Notes: generated by a model from the letters alone, not told the origin. Shown: positions 1 to 10,376, counted from the stretch's first letter. The stretch is 64,000 bases of DNA from Pseudotabrizicola sediminis (GCF_004745575.1 NZ_RPEM01000002.1:372001-436000), one strand, 5' to 3'. Made by a program: numbers and translations.

Positions 1-350
1 GCTTCCGCGACCGGGTGTTCACCGAGCGTGAACAGCGCAAGGCCGCCAGCCGTCCGCATGGCGTGGCCGCCACCTATGCCAAACGGTGGGCCGCAAAAGA
101 GGCCTGCTCCAAAGCCTTGGGCACCGGGCTGCGCATGGGCATCGCGTGGAAGGACATGGCGGTGACCAATCTGCCGACCGGCCAGCCGGTCATGCACGTC
201 ACCGGTTGGGCCGCCGACCGGCTGCGCCAGATGACCCCGCCGGGGCATGAGGCGGTGATCCATGTCACCCTGACCGATGACCACCCCTGGGCGCAGGCCT
301 TTGTGGTGATCGAGGCCCGCCCGGTGACAGAGCCCGCACCGCCGGGCTGA
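1..350 (+). CDS. acpS: holo-[acyl-carrier-protein] synthase, 3' part
   Basis: This is the C-terminal part of AcpS, which moves phosphopantetheine from CoA to apo-acyl carrier protein. The reading frame is open from base 3, so the gene begins before the window. Visible signatures are [10 protein letters not shown] at the left edge and [17 protein letters not shown], which carries the conserved metal-binding Glu, followed by GIAWKD and a C-terminal [16 protein letters not shown] strand. lepB follows after 62 bases. The acpS-lepB-rnc-era order is typical of alphaproteobacteria. The true start cannot be seen. Confidence 0.93.
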   Translation, partial: FRDRVFTEREQRKAASRPHGVAATYAKRWAAKEACSKALGTGLRMGIAWKDMAVTNLPTGQPVMHVTGWAADRLRQMTPPGHEAVIHVTLTDDHPWAQAFVVIEARPVTEPAPPG

Positions 351-412
351 ACTTGACTCGGCGGGCATGCGGGCGCATGTAGCGGCCCGAAGAGCAGCAA
401 GGTGAACACAGC

Positions 413-1201
413 ATGGCCAGCAAGGCAAAAGAAGACGGCGGCATCGTCGAGACGATCAAGACGGTGGTCTATGCGCTGTTGATTGCAGGCGTCTTCCGCA
501 CCTTGTTTTTCCAGCCGTTCTGGATTCCTTCGGGCAGCATGAAGGACACGCTGCTGATCGGTGATTTCCTGTTCGTGAACAAGATGGCCTATGGCTACAG
601 CCGCTATTCCTGCCCCTTTGCCGCCTGCCCCTTCTCTGGCCGCCTGTTCTTCAGCGAACCCGAACGCGGCGACGTGGTGGTGTTCCGCCATCCGGTCAAC
701 GGCAGCGATTTCATCAAACGCCTGATCGGCATGCCCGGCGATACCGTGCAGATGCGCGGCGGCATGGTCTATCTGAACGGGGCCGAGGTGCCGCAGGAAG
801 ATGTGGGCGTGTTCAGTGAGCTTTATGAACAGCAGGGCCCGATGGGCCAGTTGCCGCGCTGCGAGAACGGTCCGGTGGGGCAGGGCGATACCTGCACCAA
901 ATCTAAATCGCGCGAAACACTGCCCGGCGGTCGCACGCATGATGTGCTCAACATCGACACCAATGGCGCGGGCGACAACACCGATGTATTCACCGTGCCC
1001 GCCGGACATTACTTTTTCATGGGCGACAACCGCGACAACTCGCAGGACAGCCGCTTTGTGCAGGCCGTGGGTGGGGTAGGCTTTGTGCCAGCCGACCACC
1101 TGATCGGTCGCGCCGACCGGATCATGTTCTCATCTGCTGGCCGCTCGATGCTGTATTTCTGGACCTGGCGGTCTGACCGGTTCTTCAAGGCGGTGGAATG
1201 A
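413..1201 (+). CDS. lepB: signal peptidase I
   Basis: This is the membrane-bound serine protease that removes signal peptides from exported proteins. The 262-residue protein has one hydrophobic segment near residues 16-34. The catalytic Ser42 lies in [10 protein letters not shown], the general base Lys102 in [10 protein letters not shown], and the box E motif [11 protein letters not shown] near residue 205. A cysteine-containing insert ([10 protein letters not shown], about 65-74) precedes box C (GDVVVFRHP). Its stop overlaps the rnc start as ATGA, which suggests translational coupling in an acpS-lepB-rnc-era operon. Confidence 0.96.
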   Translation: MASKAKEDGGIVETIKTVVYALLIAGVFRTLFFQPFWIPSGSMKDTLLIGDFLFVNKMAYGYSRYSCPFAACPFSGRLFFSEPERGDVVVFRHPVNGSDFIKRLIGMPGDTVQMRGGMVYLNGAEVPQEDVGVFSELYEQQGPMGQLPRCENGPVGQGDTCTKSKSRETLPGGRTHDVLNIDTNGAGDNTDVFTVPAGHYFFMGDNRDNSQDSRFVQAVGGVGFVPADHLIGRADRIMFSSAGRSMLYFWTWRSDRFFKAVE

Positions 1202-1884
1202 GGCTGGCAGCGGACCTCAAGGCCTTTGAAGGCCGGATCGGGCACAGCTTCCACACGCCCGATCTTCTGGTCCGCGCGGTCACCCATGCGTCCTTGTCGT
1301 CGCAGACCCGCCCCGACAACCAGAGGCTGGAGTTTCTGGGTGACAGGGTGCTGGGCCTTGTGATGGCCGAGGCGCTGCTGGGGGCCGATGAGGCTGCGAG
1401 TGAAGGCCAGCTTGCGCCGCGCTTCAATGCCATGGTGCGCAAGGAAACCTGCGCCGACGTTGCCCGCGCCATCGGGCTGGGCGAGGTGATGAAGCTGGGC
1501 CGGTCGGAAATGCTGTCCGGGGGCCGCCGCAAAGAAGCGCTTCTGGGCGACGCGATGGAAGCGCTGATTGCTGCCGTCTATCTGGACGGCGGGTTCGATG
1601 CCGCCCGCGCCATGGTGCTGCGGCTGTGGTCCGACCGCATTGGAACTGTGGACCATGACGCCCGCGACCCCAAGACCGCCCTGCAGGAATGGGCGCAGGC
1701 CCGTGGCATGACCCCGCCTGCCTATACACAGACCGGGCGCACCGGCCCGGACCATCAACCGATATTCACCGTCGAAGTGACGCTGGACAACGGCGCGCGC
1801 GAAACCGCCTGCGCAGGCTCCAAACGCATCGCCGAACAACAGGCCGCCCGCGCTTTGCTGGCAAGGCTGGAGCAAGAGACATGA
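1198..1884 (+). CDS. rnc: ribonuclease III
   Basis: RNase III cleaves double-stranded RNA in rRNA maturation and RNA decay. The 228-residue protein has the catalytic signature NQRLEFLGD at 41-49, with Asp49, and the second metal site at Asp119/Glu122 in [17 protein letters not shown] double-stranded RNA-binding domain fills about 155-226, beginning near [11 protein letters not shown]. Length and domain order are normal. It overlaps lepB by 4 bases and era by 4 bases (ATGA at both junctions), so the three genes are very probably co-translated. Confidence 0.96.
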   Translation: MRLAADLKAFEGRIGHSFHTPDLLVRAVTHASLSSQTRPDNQRLEFLGDRVLGLVMAEALLGADEAASEGQLAPRFNAMVRKETCADVARAIGLGEVMKLGRSEMLSGGRRKEALLGDAMEALIAAVYLDGGFDAARAMVLRLWSDRIGTVDHDARDPKTALQEWAQARGMTPPAYTQTGRTGPDHQPIFTVEVTLDNGARETACAGSKRIAEQQAARALLARLEQET

Positions 1885-2798
1885 CAGACATATCCACCCG
1901 AGCCGGTTTCGTCGCGCTGATCGGCGAACCCAATGCCGGCAAGTCGACCCTGCTGAACCGCATGGTCGGGGCCAAGATCTCGATCGTGACGCATAAGGTG
2001 CAGACCACCCGCACCCGCATCCGGGGCGTGGCCATTGAGGGCCCGGCGCAGATCGTGTTCGTCGACACACCCGGCATCTTCCGGCCCCGGCGGCGGCTCG
2101 ACCGCAGCATGGTCAAGGCCGCATGGGGTGGTGCCTCCGATGCCGATGTGATCGTGCTGATGATCGAGGCGCATCGCGGCATGACCGAAGGCGTTTCGGC
2201 CATCATCGACCGCATGCGCGATGAGATGCCGCAGGGCCAGCCCGTGGCGCTTGCCATCAACAAGATCGACCGGGTCCAGGCCGAAGTGCTGCTGGCGCTG
2301 GCCGAAAAGCTGAACGAAGCCTTCCCCTTTGCCAAAACCTTCATGATCTCCGCCGAAAAAGGCTATGGCGTCAAAGACCTGCGCGAATGGCTTGCCGGGC
2401 AGGTGCCCGAAGGCCCGTGGTTCTATCCCGAAGACCAGATCGCCGACCTGCCGATGCGCATGATCGCGGCCGAAATGACCCGCGAAAAGCTGACCCTGCG
2501 CCTGCACGAAGAACTGCCCTACCAACTGACGGTGGAAACCGAAAAGTGGGAGGACAAGACCGACGGATCGACCCGCATCGACCAGATCGTCTATGTCATG
2601 CGCGACGGCCACAAGGGCATCGTGCTGGGCAACAAGGGCGAGACGATAAAGGCCATCGGCTCAGCCGCCCGCGCCGATATCTCGGAGTTTCCGGGCCGCA
2701 CTGTCCACCTGTTCCTGCAGGTCAAGGTCCGCCCGAACTGGCTGGATGAGCCAGAGCGCTATTCGGAAATGGGTCTAGACTTCAAAGACGGCGACTGA
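1881..2798 (+). CDS. era: GTPase Era
   Basis: Era is a GTPase that binds 16S rRNA and assists 30S ribosome assembly. The 305-residue protein shows the P-loop GEPNAGKS at 15-22, DTPG at 62-65 and NKID at 127-130. A C-terminal KH RNA-binding domain spans about 210-290 ([14 protein letters not shown]). I chose the ATG at 1881 because it gives the ATGA overlap with rnc and a normal N-terminus ([10 protein letters not shown]). The frame is open further upstream inside rnc, but that extension is not Era-like. Confidence 0.96.
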   Translation: MTDISTRAGFVALIGEPNAGKSTLLNRMVGAKISIVTHKVQTTRTRIRGVAIEGPAQIVFVDTPGIFRPRRRLDRSMVKAAWGGASDADVIVLMIEAHRGMTEGVSAIIDRMRDEMPQGQPVALAINKIDRVQAEVLLALAEKLNEAFPFAKTFMISAEKGYGVKDLREWLAGQVPEGPWFYPEDQIADLPMRMIAAEMTREKLTLRLHEELPYQLTVETEKWEDKTDGSTRIDQIVYVMRDGHKGIVLGNKGETIKAIGSAARADISEFPGRTVHLFLQVKVRPNWLDEPERYSEMGLDFKDGD

Positions 2799-2800
2799 TC

Positions 2801-3139
2801 TTGGCTGCCGATATCCGGCTCAAGGCTGACCTCTGGGTTTCCGCCTATCTCAACCGCCTGCGCCTTGCCGACATTCCCGCCTATGTCACCCGCAAGGGTG
2901 ACGCCACGGCGGGCACCGTGCTGGTCAAGGTGGCTCTGCTCGATGGCACCGCCCGCGCTTTTGAGCGCGGCTATGACATGGCCACCGGCGCGCGCATCTG
3001 GCGGCTGATGTCTGAGGGGGCCGAGCGCGATGTCGATGCCCTGCTCAGCCGCGCCGGACAGCGTGACCCTGACCTGTGGGTGATCGAGCTGGAAGACAAG
3101 ACAGGCCGCACCCTGCTGGAGGAAGACGGTCTAACCTAG
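2801..3139 (+). CDS. DUF1491 family protein
   Basis: This is a 112-residue soluble protein of the alphaproteobacterial DUF1491 family; its function is unknown. It starts with TTG two bases after the era stop, so it depends on era translation or on a weak start. The sequence begins MAADIRLKADLWVSAYLNRL and has a WVIELEDKTGRTLLEE ending. It has no membrane segment or catalytic signature that I can name. Its 3' end overlaps the convergent gene on the other strand by 9 bases. The family name is from memory of the conserved N-terminus. Confidence 0.82.
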   Translation: MAADIRLKADLWVSAYLNRLRLADIPAYVTRKGDATAGTVLVKVALLDGTARAFERGYDMATGARIWRLMSEGAERDVDALLSRAGQRDPDLWVIELEDKTGRTLLEEDGLT

Positions 3140-3736
3140 CCGCCGTTTTAGCGCGATCAGCGTCATCCCGACACCGGCGAAGGCCAACACCATCCCGGCA
3201 GAATTCAGCGCCACGCCGCCCCAACCCAGTCGCGCCACATCCACAAACGGATAGGGCCAAAACCCGGTCACACCACCGCGCACCAAAGCATAGATCAGAT
3301 AGGCCACGGGCCAGATCAACCCGCCGGTCAGGGCCTGCCACCGCGGCACGGGCGCAAACACCAGCCACCACGCCAGCGTCAGAACCGGTACTGCCGTGTG
3401 TAGCCCCTGATCCGCCCACCACGCCAGAGCCTGCGGATCGGACAACCCCGCCAGCAGCAAGTGATAGACCAGTCCTACCATCACAATGGCAAGTACTCCG
3501 GCAAAGGCCACACCCCCCGGCACCCTCCAGCGCATCGCCACAAGTCCCGTCAGCACAGCCACCAGCAGATTGGTCAGCACGGTGAAATAACCCGCCATCA
3601 GCCAGAGCGTGGCGGTCGCAGGTCCACTGCCTGGCATCATCCGGCTGGCATCAAATTGCAGGCGCAGCGACAGCGCCGCCAACACAAAGACACTCAGGGC
3701 ACCCAGACGGGCCGCGTTGGACACAGGTTTTCTCAT
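3131..3736 (-). CDS. Pr6Pr-like six-helix membrane protein
   Basis: This is a 201-residue integral membrane protein with about six hydrophobic segments. The motif TLWLMAGYFTVLTNLLVA and the later GFWPYPFVDVARLGW are typical of the Pr6Pr (FAR-17a/AIG1-like) family, whose bacterial function is not established. I chose the start MRKPVSNAARLG (ATG ending at 3736), because the open frame upstream of it is low in hydrophobicity and lies over recO. It faces the DUF1491 gene and overlaps its end, and it is divergent from recO with only 76 bases between starts. Confidence 0.75.
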   Translation of the reverse strand: MRKPVSNAARLGALSVFVLAALSLRLQFDASRMMPGSGPATATLWLMAGYFTVLTNLLVAVLTGLVAMRWRVPGGVAFAGVLAIVMVGLVYHLLLAGLSDPQALAWWADQGLHTAVPVLTLAWWLVFAPVPRWQALTGGLIWPVAYLIYALVRGGVTGFWPYPFVDVARLGWGGVALNSAGMVLAFAGVGMTLIALKRRLG

Positions 3737-3812
3737 CCCCCCAATCTGCACCGTCAGGCGCGGGCGGCAAGCCCCCTCTTGCTGCGCCCCTCCGCCCCTG
3801 CAAAGATCAGCC

Positions 3813-4538
3813 ATGGAATGGCGCGAAGACGGCATCCTTCTCTCCATGCGGCTGCATGGCGAAGGCTCCGCAATCATCGAGGTGTTTACCAGCGGCCATG
3901 GCCGCCATTTCGGCGTGGTGCGCGGCGGAGCCTCGCGCAAGCGGGCACCAATGCTGCAACCCGGCGCGCAGCTGGATCTGACATGGCGGGCGCGGCTGGA
4001 TGATCAGATCGGGGTATTTCTGGCCGAGCCCGTGCAGTCGCGCGCCGCCGTTCTGGAAAGCCCGCTGGCGCTCGCGGGCCTGACCGCGGCCTGCGGCTTG
4101 TTGCACATCAGTCTGGCCGAACGCGACCCGCATCCACAGTTGTACCGCCGCACCCAGATGCTGATGGATGCGATGGCGGGCGGGGCCGACTGGCTTGGCG
4201 ATTACCTGCGCTGGGAATTGCTGCTGCTCGATGAAATCGGCTTCGGCCTTGACCTTTCGCGCTGCGCCATCACTGGCCAGCGCGACGATCTGGCTTTCGT
4301 CAGCCCGCGCACCGGCCGCGCTGTCAGCCGCGCCGCTGCCGGTGACTGGGCCCCGAAACTCCTTCCGCTGCCGCAGGCACTGATGGGGCAGGGGCCTGTC
4401 ACCCGGGCCGAGGCGGCGCAGGCCCTTGCCATCACCGGTCATTTTCTGACCCGCGAACTGGCCAACGATGCCCGCTCCACCGCTTTGCCCGAATCGCGCA
4501 ACCGCCTGCTGGCCCGCATCAGCCGCGCCACCCCCTGA
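3813..4538 (+). CDS. recO: DNA repair protein RecO
   Basis: RecO works with RecR to load RecA on SSB-coated single-stranded DNA in gap repair. The 241-residue protein begins MEWREDGILLSMRLHGEGSA, the typical OB-fold N-terminus, and continues with a helical C-terminal domain (GLDLSRCAITGQRDDLAFVS). The start at 3813 matches the family N-terminus; the longer open frame upstream has no such similarity. It completes the acpS-lepB-rnc-era-recO grouping, here interrupted by DUF1491 and the opposing membrane gene. Confidence 0.93.
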   Translation: MEWREDGILLSMRLHGEGSAIIEVFTSGHGRHFGVVRGGASRKRAPMLQPGAQLDLTWRARLDDQIGVFLAEPVQSRAAVLESPLALAGLTAACGLLHISLAERDPHPQLYRRTQMLMDAMAGGADWLGDYLRWELLLLDEIGFGLDLSRCAITGQRDDLAFVSPRTGRAVSRAAAGDWAPKLLPLPQALMGQGPVTRAEAAQALAITGHFLTRELANDARSTALPESRNRLLARISRATP

Positions 4539-4658
4539 GGCGGCGGGTCAGGGGGCCATGTGCCGTGAAGCCGCCCCACCCGTCACAAACGACCCGCAAT
4601 GTCGCCCCCGACACAGACCTGCCGCCTGATCCTTGGGCAGATGGCGCGAGGACATGAC

Positions 4659-5870
4659 ATGGCCAATAAATTCATCCCCCTCCACCTGAAACACGCGCCG
4701 ACCCCCCGGGTTGAGAGTTTCGCACTGCTGTCAGGCATCGAATCCGCCGTTCGCGGCATGCTGGTGTCGGCCATGCCTCTGGCGGTCTATGATGCGCTTG
4801 GCAGTGCCGAGGCGACGTCATCGGCCTATTTCGTCGCCGGCATCGTGTCGATGATCTGGGGGTTGATGGTGCCATGGGCAACCCGCCACATCCCGCGCCG
4901 CTGGATGTATACGCTGGGCTGCGGGCTCTATCTGGTCGGCATGGGGCTCGCGATCATCGGCACCGGCTGGGCGCTGCCACTGGCGCTGATGTGTCTTGCC
5001 ATGGCCACGGCGACCACCTTTGTCTGCCTGAACGCCTATATCCTTGACTACATCGATCGCCAGAACCTTGGCCGCAGCCAGTCGATGCAAATGGTGTTTT
5101 CCGCCGGGCCATGGGCGGTGGGGCCATTGCTCGGGGTCTGGCTGCGCAGCGTCTGGGCACCGCTGCCGTTTCTGGTGGCGGGCGGCTGCGCGATTGCGCT
5201 TCTGGTGGCGTTCTGGGTGCTTCGTCTGGGCAATGGCAAGCAGATCAGCCGCTCCAAAGGCCCTGCCGCCAACCCGCTGGCCTATCTGTCCCGTTTCTTT
5301 GCACAACCGCGCCTGATCGCCGGCTGGCTGTTTGCGGTCATGCGGTCGTGTGGCTGGTGGGTCTATGTGGTCTACCTGCCGATCTTCTGCATCGAGGCAG
5401 GCTTGGGCGACAAGGTCGGCGGTGTGGCGCTGTCGCTGTCCAACGCGCTGCTGTTCGCTTCGCCCGTCATGCTGCGCCATGCCCGCGCGGCCTCGGTGCG
5501 CCGCACCGTGCGCTTTGCCTTCGGTGCCTGCGGCCTCTTGTTCATCGCCGCCGCTCTGTTCGCCCCGCTGCCATGGGCCACAGTCGCGGCCTGCATGGCC
5601 GCGGCAGTGTTTCTGGTGCTGTTGGATATCGTCGGCGGACTGCCCTTCCTGATGGCGGTCAAACCGTCGGAACGGACCGAGATGTCGGCGGTCTATTCCA
5701 GCTTCCGCGATGTGTCGGGCATCCTGACGCCCGGTGCTGCCTGGCTGGTGCTACTGGTGGCGCCGCTGCCGGGCATCTTCGCTGCCTCTGGTGTAGGGAT
5801 GCTGGTGGCCTGGGCCATCTCGGGCCGGTTGCACCCCCGTCTGGGCAGCCAACGTGGAAGCGCCGCCTGA
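4659..5870 (+). CDS. MFS-type transporter
   Basis: This is a 403-residue polytopic membrane protein with about 11-12 hydrophobic segments, consistent with a major facilitator superfamily permease; the substrate is unknown. I chose the ATG at 4659 (MANKFIPLHLKH) because GAGGA at 4648-4652 sits 6 bases upstream. In-frame ATGs at 4599 and 4641 are possible alternatives. The loop after helix 2 carries RHIPRRWMY, resembling the MFS loop-2/3 basic motif. It is a single gene between recO and the convergent mcd gene. No regulator is linked. Confidence 0.8.
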   Translation: MANKFIPLHLKHAPTPRVESFALLSGIESAVRGMLVSAMPLAVYDALGSAEATSSAYFVAGIVSMIWGLMVPWATRHIPRRWMYTLGCGLYLVGMGLAIIGTGWALPLALMCLAMATATTFVCLNAYILDYIDRQNLGRSQSMQMVFSAGPWAVGPLLGVWLRSVWAPLPFLVAGGCAIALLVAFWVLRLGNGKQISRSKGPAANPLAYLSRFFAQPRLIAGWLFAVMRSCGWWVYVVYLPIFCIEAGLGDKVGGVALSLSNALLFASPVMLRHARAASVRRTVRFAFGACGLLFIAAALFAPLPWATVAACMAAAVFLVLLDIVGGLPFLMAVKPSERTEMSAVYSSFRDVSGILTPGAAWLVLLVAPLPGIFAASGVGMLVAWAISGRLHPRLGSQRGSAA

Positions 5871-5989
5871 AAACGCACACAGCCGGGATCATCCCTATGG
5901 TCAATCGTTAAATGCCTATGGCCGCTGACAGGTCAAGGCGTTGATATAAAGCAATATCACACCCTGGCCCCCCTATGATGCATACCCCC

Positions 5990-7657
5990 TCAGTCCAGCA
6001 GCCGCCGGGCAATCACCTGCGCCTGAATTTCGGCGGCCCCTTCAAAGATGTTCAGGATGCGGGCATCGCACAGGATGCGGCTGATCTGGTATTCCAGCGC
6101 AAAACCGTTGCCGCCATGGATCTGCAAGGCATTGTCCGCCGCCGCCCAGGCCACCCGCGCCCCCAGCAGCTTGGCCATTCCTGCCTCCAGATCGCAACGC
6201 TTGTCATGGTCCTTTTGCCAGGCGCTGAAATAGGTCAGCTGCCGCGTCACCATGATCTCAACCGCCATCATCGCGAGCTTGCCCGCCACGCGCGGGAAGT
6301 CGATCAGCGGCTTGCCGAACTGCTTGCGGTCCTCGGCATAACTCATCCCCACATCCAGCGCGTTTTGCGCGACGCCAATGGCGCGGGCGGCAGTCTGGAT
6401 GCGGGCGGACTCAAAGGTCTGCATCAGCTGCTTGAAGCCTTGGCCCTCCACTCCGCCCAGCAGGTTTTCACCCTTCACCTTGAAATCATCAAAGTTGACG
6501 GTGTATTCCTTCATGCCGCGATAGCCCAGCACCTCGATCTCGCCACCTGACAGGCCGGGGTCGGCAAACGGCGCCTCATCCGTGCCGGGGGTCTTTTCAG
6601 CCAGAAACATCGACAGCCCACGATAGTCGGTGGTCGCGTCGACAGAGCGGGCGAGCACCGTCATCACATGGGTGCGGGCGGCATGGGTGATCCAGGTCTT
6701 GTTGCCGGTGATCGTCCAATCCTCGCCGTCACGCCGCGCGCGGGTGCGCAACGCCCCAAGGTCCGACCCGGTGTTGGGTTCGGTGAACACCGCCGTCGGC
6801 AGGATTTCCCCGCTGGCCAGCTTGGGCAGCCACTGCGCCTTTTGCTCGGGCGTGCCGCCGCACAGGATCAACTCGGCCGCAATCTCGGTCCGGGTGCCAA
6901 GCGAGCCGACGCCGATGTAGCCGCGCGACAGTTCTTCCGACACCACGACCATGCTGGCCTTCGACAGGCCAAAGCCGCCGAATTCTTCGGGGATGGTCAG
7001 CCCGAACACGCCCATTTCCGCCAGCTGGTCGATGACCGACATCGGGATCAGTTCGTCCTTCAGATGCCATTCATGGGCAAAGGGCGTGACCTGTTCGGCA
7101 GCATAGCGGCGGAACTGGTCGCGGATCATCTCCAACTCGTCATCCAGCCCGGTCGCGCCAAAGGTCGCATTGGCCCGGCTGTCGCGCATCAGCGCCACCA
7201 GCGCCGCGCGGGCGGCACTTGTGTTGCCCTGCGCCATCAGGGTCTGCGCCGCCGCCCCAAAGGGCGCGGCCTCAAGCCCCAGATCCTGCAGGCGCGCGAT
7301 TTCGCCCTGGCTCATCGGGATGCCGCCATGGATCTGATTCAGGTATTCGCCATAGGCGATCTGCAGGATCAGCCCCTCCATCTCGGCGAACCGCCCATCA
7401 TCTTGCAGTCGCAGCGCCCAGGCCTGCATCTGCCGCAGCGCCTCGGTATAGGTCGCCAGCCAGGACAGTGCATGGGCGGCGTATTGATGCTCTTCCATCG
7501 CGGGGGCCGAAACTTTGCCCGCAACCGTCACCATGGCGCGCAGGTTTTCGCGCCCTTGCGTGAACACGGCCTCCACCTCGGGCAGGGCCTGAGCGGTCAG
7601 CCCAAGCAGGTCTGCCAGCAACGGCGAGGTCGGTTGGGTCTGTCCGTCATGGGCCAT
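5990..7657 (-). CDS. mcd: (2S)-methylsuccinyl-CoA dehydrogenase
   Basis: Mcd oxidises (2S)-methylsuccinyl-CoA to mesaconyl-CoA in the ethylmalonyl-CoA pathway of acetyl-CoA assimilation. The 555-residue flavoprotein has the acyl-CoA dehydrogenase fold from about residue 165 (FGLTIPEEFGGFGL, TEPNTGSDLGALRTR, QIHGGNGFALEYQISR, ILNIFEGAAEIQ). It also has an N-terminal extension of about 160 residues, which is characteristic of Mcd and absent from ordinary acyl-CoA dehydrogenases. Mcd and pckA are close neighbours in Rhodobacter from memory; here a permease gene lies between them. A TTGACG hexamer at 7743-7748 on this strand, 16 bases from TAAGTT, may be its promoter. Electrons would go to ETF, encoded near 19 kb. 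Confidence 0.88.
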   Translation of the reverse strand: MAHDGQTQPTSPLLADLLGLTAQALPEVEAVFTQGRENLRAMVTVAGKVSAPAMEEHQYAAHALSWLATYTEALRQMQAWALRLQDDGRFAEMEGLILQIAYGEYLNQIHGGIPMSQGEIARLQDLGLEAAPFGAAAQTLMAQGNTSAARAALVALMRDSRANATFGATGLDDELEMIRDQFRRYAAEQVTPFAHEWHLKDELIPMSVIDQLAEMGVFGLTIPEEFGGFGLSKASMVVVSEELSRGYIGVGSLGTRTEIAAELILCGGTPEQKAQWLPKLASGEILPTAVFTEPNTGSDLGALRTRARRDGEDWTITGNKTWITHAARTHVMTVLARSVDATTDYRGLSMFLAEKTPGTDEAPFADPGLSGGEIEVLGYRGMKEYTVNFDDFKVKGENLLGGVEGQGFKQLMQTFESARIQTAARAIGVAQNALDVGMSYAEDRKQFGKPLIDFPRVAGKLAMMAVEIMVTRQLTYFSAWQKDHDKRCDLEAGMAKLLGARVAWAAADNALQIHGGNGFALEYQISRILCDARILNIFEGAAEIQAQVIARRLLD

Positions 7658-7850
7658 GGCGAGAGTCCTGTCCTTGAGTCTGTGGATGAGTCCGAGCTAA
7701 TCACTTTGCAGGTGCAGCGCAACTTAATTTCAACATAAACTACGTCAACTGATCGAATGTGTCGCGGGCAAAGCGTCGCAGCCGCAACTAGTTCTTTCTG
7801 CGCTTGCCAAAGGGGTTTTCATTTCCGTCCCCGCGCGCGATGCAAGCGGG

Positions 7851-8636
7851 ATGAACGACGCATTCATCCTCCATATCTCTGCAGGGCAGGGCCTTTGGCC
7901 GCTTCTGGTCGCGCTGGCCGTGACCCTGTTTGCCGGCTTTGTCAAAGGCGCCATCGGTTTTGCCATGCCGCTGATCATGATCTCGGCCTTTTCCGCGTTT
8001 CTGCCGCCCGAGGTGGCGCTGGCCGGGCTGATCCTGCCCACGCTGATCACCAACCTGAGCCAGGCCTTTCGCCAAGGCGTCGCCCCGGCGCGGGCGACTG
8101 CCTGGCAGTATCGGCGCTTTCTGATCGGCACGGTGGTCTTTATTGCCATTTCGGCGCAGGTCTTCGACCAGATCCCACGGGTGGCCTACCTGTTGCTGCT
8201 CGGCGTGCCGGTCACGGCCTTTGCCGCGCTGCAACTGGCCGGGGTGCCACTGGCTCTGCGGCTGGAGCATCGCAGCCGTGCCGAATGGGGTCTGGGGGTG
8301 ATTGGCGGGCTGTACGGCGGGGTGTCGGGCATCTGGGGACCGCCACTGTTGGTGTACCTGTTGTCGATCAACGCCCCGAAGCTGGAGGCGATCCGGGCGC
8401 AGGGCGTGGTCTTCCTGATCGGCGCGGTGGCGCTGCTGGCCGCGCATCTGGGCACCGGGCTGGCCAACGCGCAGACGCTGGCGTTTTCGGCGGCGCTGGT
8501 GGTGCCTGCACAGGTCGGGATGGTGCTGGGCTACCAGTTGCAGGACCGGCTGCCACAGGCACGGTTCCGGCGCTGGACACAAGCCCTGTTGGTGGTGACC
8601 GGGCTCAATCTGGTGCTACAGGCGCTGGTGATCTGA
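7851..8636 (+). CDS. TauE/SafE-family sulfite or anion exporter
   Basis: This is a 261-residue membrane protein of the TauE/SafE (DUF81) family, with about 7-8 hydrophobic segments arranged as two halves. The first half carries GFVKGAIGFAMPLIMIS and the second GGLYGGVSGIWGPPLLVYLL; these repeated glycine-rich helices are diagnostic. The family exports sulfite, sulfoacetate or similar organic anions, and the substrate here cannot be inferred. It is transcribed divergently from mcd across a 193-base spacer and is followed by a strong hairpin. Confidence 0.86.
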   Translation: MNDAFILHISAGQGLWPLLVALAVTLFAGFVKGAIGFAMPLIMISAFSAFLPPEVALAGLILPTLITNLSQAFRQGVAPARATAWQYRRFLIGTVVFIAISAQVFDQIPRVAYLLLLGVPVTAFAALQLAGVPLALRLEHRSRAEWGLGVIGGLYGGVSGIWGPPLLVYLLSINAPKLEAIRAQGVVFLIGAVALLAAHLGTGLANAQTLAFSAALVVPAQVGMVLGYQLQDRLPQARFRRWTQALLVVTGLNLVLQALVI

Positions 8637-8682
8637 GGCAGACGTGCTCTGCGCTGGAATATCCGGCAAGCCGCAAATGCAA

Positions 8683-8711
8683 AGCGCCCGCGTGGGTGAC
8701 ACGCGGGCGCT
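8683..8711. terminator. bidirectional hairpin between tauE-like gene and pckA
   Basis: A perfect 11-bp stem (AGCGCCCGCGT / ACGCGGGCGCT) encloses a 7-base loop between the converging ends of the permease gene and pckA. On the minus strand it is followed by TTTGCATTT, so it should act best as the pckA terminator. Confidence 0.75.
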
Positions 8712-8777
8712 GAGTATGGTCAGGGTATGATCTACGTATGCTTAAGGTATGGCAAACGTAGGGCTGTCTGTGCGCAG

Positions 8778-10376
8778 TCAGCAGATGGCGGCGGCTTTGA
8801 TATCGTCGTCGATATAGGGCACGTATTGCCCGAAGTTCTTCGAGAACATCTCAACCAGCTTGCGCGCCTGCGCATCATAGGCACCCGCATCGGCCCATGT
8901 CGTGCGCGGGTTGAGCAGCGTGGCGTCAACGCCCGAGACTGCAACCGGCACGTCAAAGCCAAAGTTCGGATCGCGGCGGAATTCAACCCCCGCCAGCGAA
9001 CCATCCAGTGCCGCCGTCAGCAGGGCGCGGGTCGCCTTGATCGGCATCCGCTTGCCGGTGCCGTAAGCCCCGCCGGTCCAGCCGGTGTTGACGAGCCAGC
9101 AGGTCGCCCCCTGTTTCAGGATCTTTTCCTGCAACAGCTTGCCATAAACCTCGGGCCGGCGCGGCGTGAAGGGCGCGCCGAAACAGGTCGAGAAGGTTGG
9201 CGTGGGTTCCGTTACCCCCCGCTCGGTGCCTGCCACCTTGGAGGTGAAGCCCGACAGGAAATGATACATCGCCTGCGCCGGCGACAGCCGTGCAATGGGG
9301 GGCAGCACGCCAAAGGCGTCGCAGGTCAGCATCACCACATGTCTTGGGTGGCCGCCCAAGCCCGTATCCGACGCGTTTGAAATCGCCTCCAGCGGATAGG
9401 CGCAGCGGGTGTTGTCGGTCAGCGAGTTGTCAGAGAAGTCCAGTTCCAGCGTTTCAGGGTCGAACACCATGTTCTCGACCACAGTGCCAAAGCGCGAGGT
9501 GGTGGCGTAAATCTCTGGCTCGGCCTTGGGGTCCAGGTTGATGGTCTTGGCATAGCAGCCACCTTCAAAGTTGAAGATGCCGCGATCCGACCAGCCATGT
9601 TCGTCATCGCCGATCAGCGTGCGGTCGGGCGCGGCGGACAGCGTGGTCTTGCCGGTGCCCGACAGGCCGAAGAACACCGCCGCATCCACCGGATTGCCGA
9701 TGGCATGGTTTGCCGAGCAATGCATCGGCATCACACCCGCTTCGGGCAGCAGGTAATTCAGGATGGTGAAAACCGATTTCTTGTTCTCGCCCGCATAGGC
9801 GGTATTGGCGATCAGCACGGTTTTTTCGTCAAAGTTCAGCGCGATCACGGTTTCGGTGCGGCAGCCGTGCCGGGCCGGGTCGGCCTTGAAGCTGGGGATG
9901 TTGATGATGGTCCATTCCGGGGTGAAGCCATCCAGTTCAGCTTGCGCGGGACGGCGCAGGAGGTGGCGGATGAACAGCCCGTGCCAGGCCAGTTCCGCAA
10001 CCACCCGCACATCCAGCCGGTGCAGCGGATCGGCCCCGGCGTAGAGATCTTGCACGAACATGTCGCGCCCCTTCAGATGCGCCAGCATGTCGGCCTTGAG
10101 CAGGGCGTAGGCGTCTGGCGTCATCGGCGCATTGTTGTCCCACCAGATCGTGTTTTCGACAGAAGGGGTGCGGACCACGAACTTGTCCTTGGGCGACCGG
10201 CCGGTGAACTGCCCGGTCGAGCACAGGAACGCGCCACCCTTGCCCAGACGCCCTTCACCGCGCGACACCGCGGCATCGACAAGGGCAGGCTCGATCTGGT
10301 TGTAATAGACGTTGCCCAGACCTGTGATGCCTTGTGCCTCAAGGGTCTGTTTTGGGTTCGCGCGTCCGTGGTTCAT
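8778..10376 (-). CDS. pckA: phosphoenolpyruvate carboxykinase (ATP)
   Basis: PckA converts oxaloacetate and ATP to PEP and CO2, the entry to gluconeogenesis from C2 and C4 substrates. The 532-residue protein has the P-loop [11 protein letters not shown] near 240, the kinase-2 motif LIGDDEHGW, and [16 protein letters not shown] near the N-terminus. I chose the ATG ending at 10376 ([16 protein letters not shown]); an in-frame ATG 24 bases upstream is less likely. It is divergent from chvI, as in other alphaproteobacteria, and the spacer carries paired direct repeats. In context it would drain oxaloacetate made by the beta-hydroxyaspartate cycle. Confidence 0.96.
   Translation of the reverse strand: MNHGRANPKQTLEAQGITGLGNVYYNQIEPALVDAAVSRGEGRLGKGGAFLCSTGQFTGRSPKDKFVVRTPSVENTIWWDNNAPMTPDAYALLKADMLAHLKGRDMFVQDLYAGADPLHRLDVRVVAELAWHGLFIRHLLRRPAQAELDGFTPEWTIINIPSFKADPARHGCRTETVIALNFDEKTVLIANTAYAGENKKSVFTILNYLLPEAGVMPMHCSANHAIGNPVDAAVFFGLSGTGKTTLSAAPDRTLIGDDEHGWSDRGIFNFEGGCYAKTINLDPKAEPEIYATTSRFGTVVENMVFDPETLELDFSDNSLTDNTRCAYPLEAISNASDTGLGGHPRHVVMLTCDAFGVLPPIARLSPAQAMYHFLSGFTSKVAGTERGVTEPTPTFSTCFGAPFTPRRPEVYGKLLQEKILKQGATCWLVNTGWTGGAYGTGKRMPIKATRALLTAALDGSLAGVEFRRDPNFGFDVPVAVSGVDATLLNPRTTWADAGAYDAQARKLVEMFSKNFGQYVPYIDDDIKAAAIC

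Noticed and set aside
74-1099. Long open frames antisense to lepB, pckA, mcd, chvG and many other genes
   Set aside because: High-GC genes with strong codon bias give long open frames on the opposite strand. These lack ribosome-binding sites and known motifs, and the sense frames are clearly the real genes.
5942-5959. AT-rich inverted repeat TGATAT-AAAGCA-ATATCA between the MFS gene and mcd
   Set aside because: Only 6-bp, AT-only core arms with no T-tract. It is too weak to call a terminator or operator.
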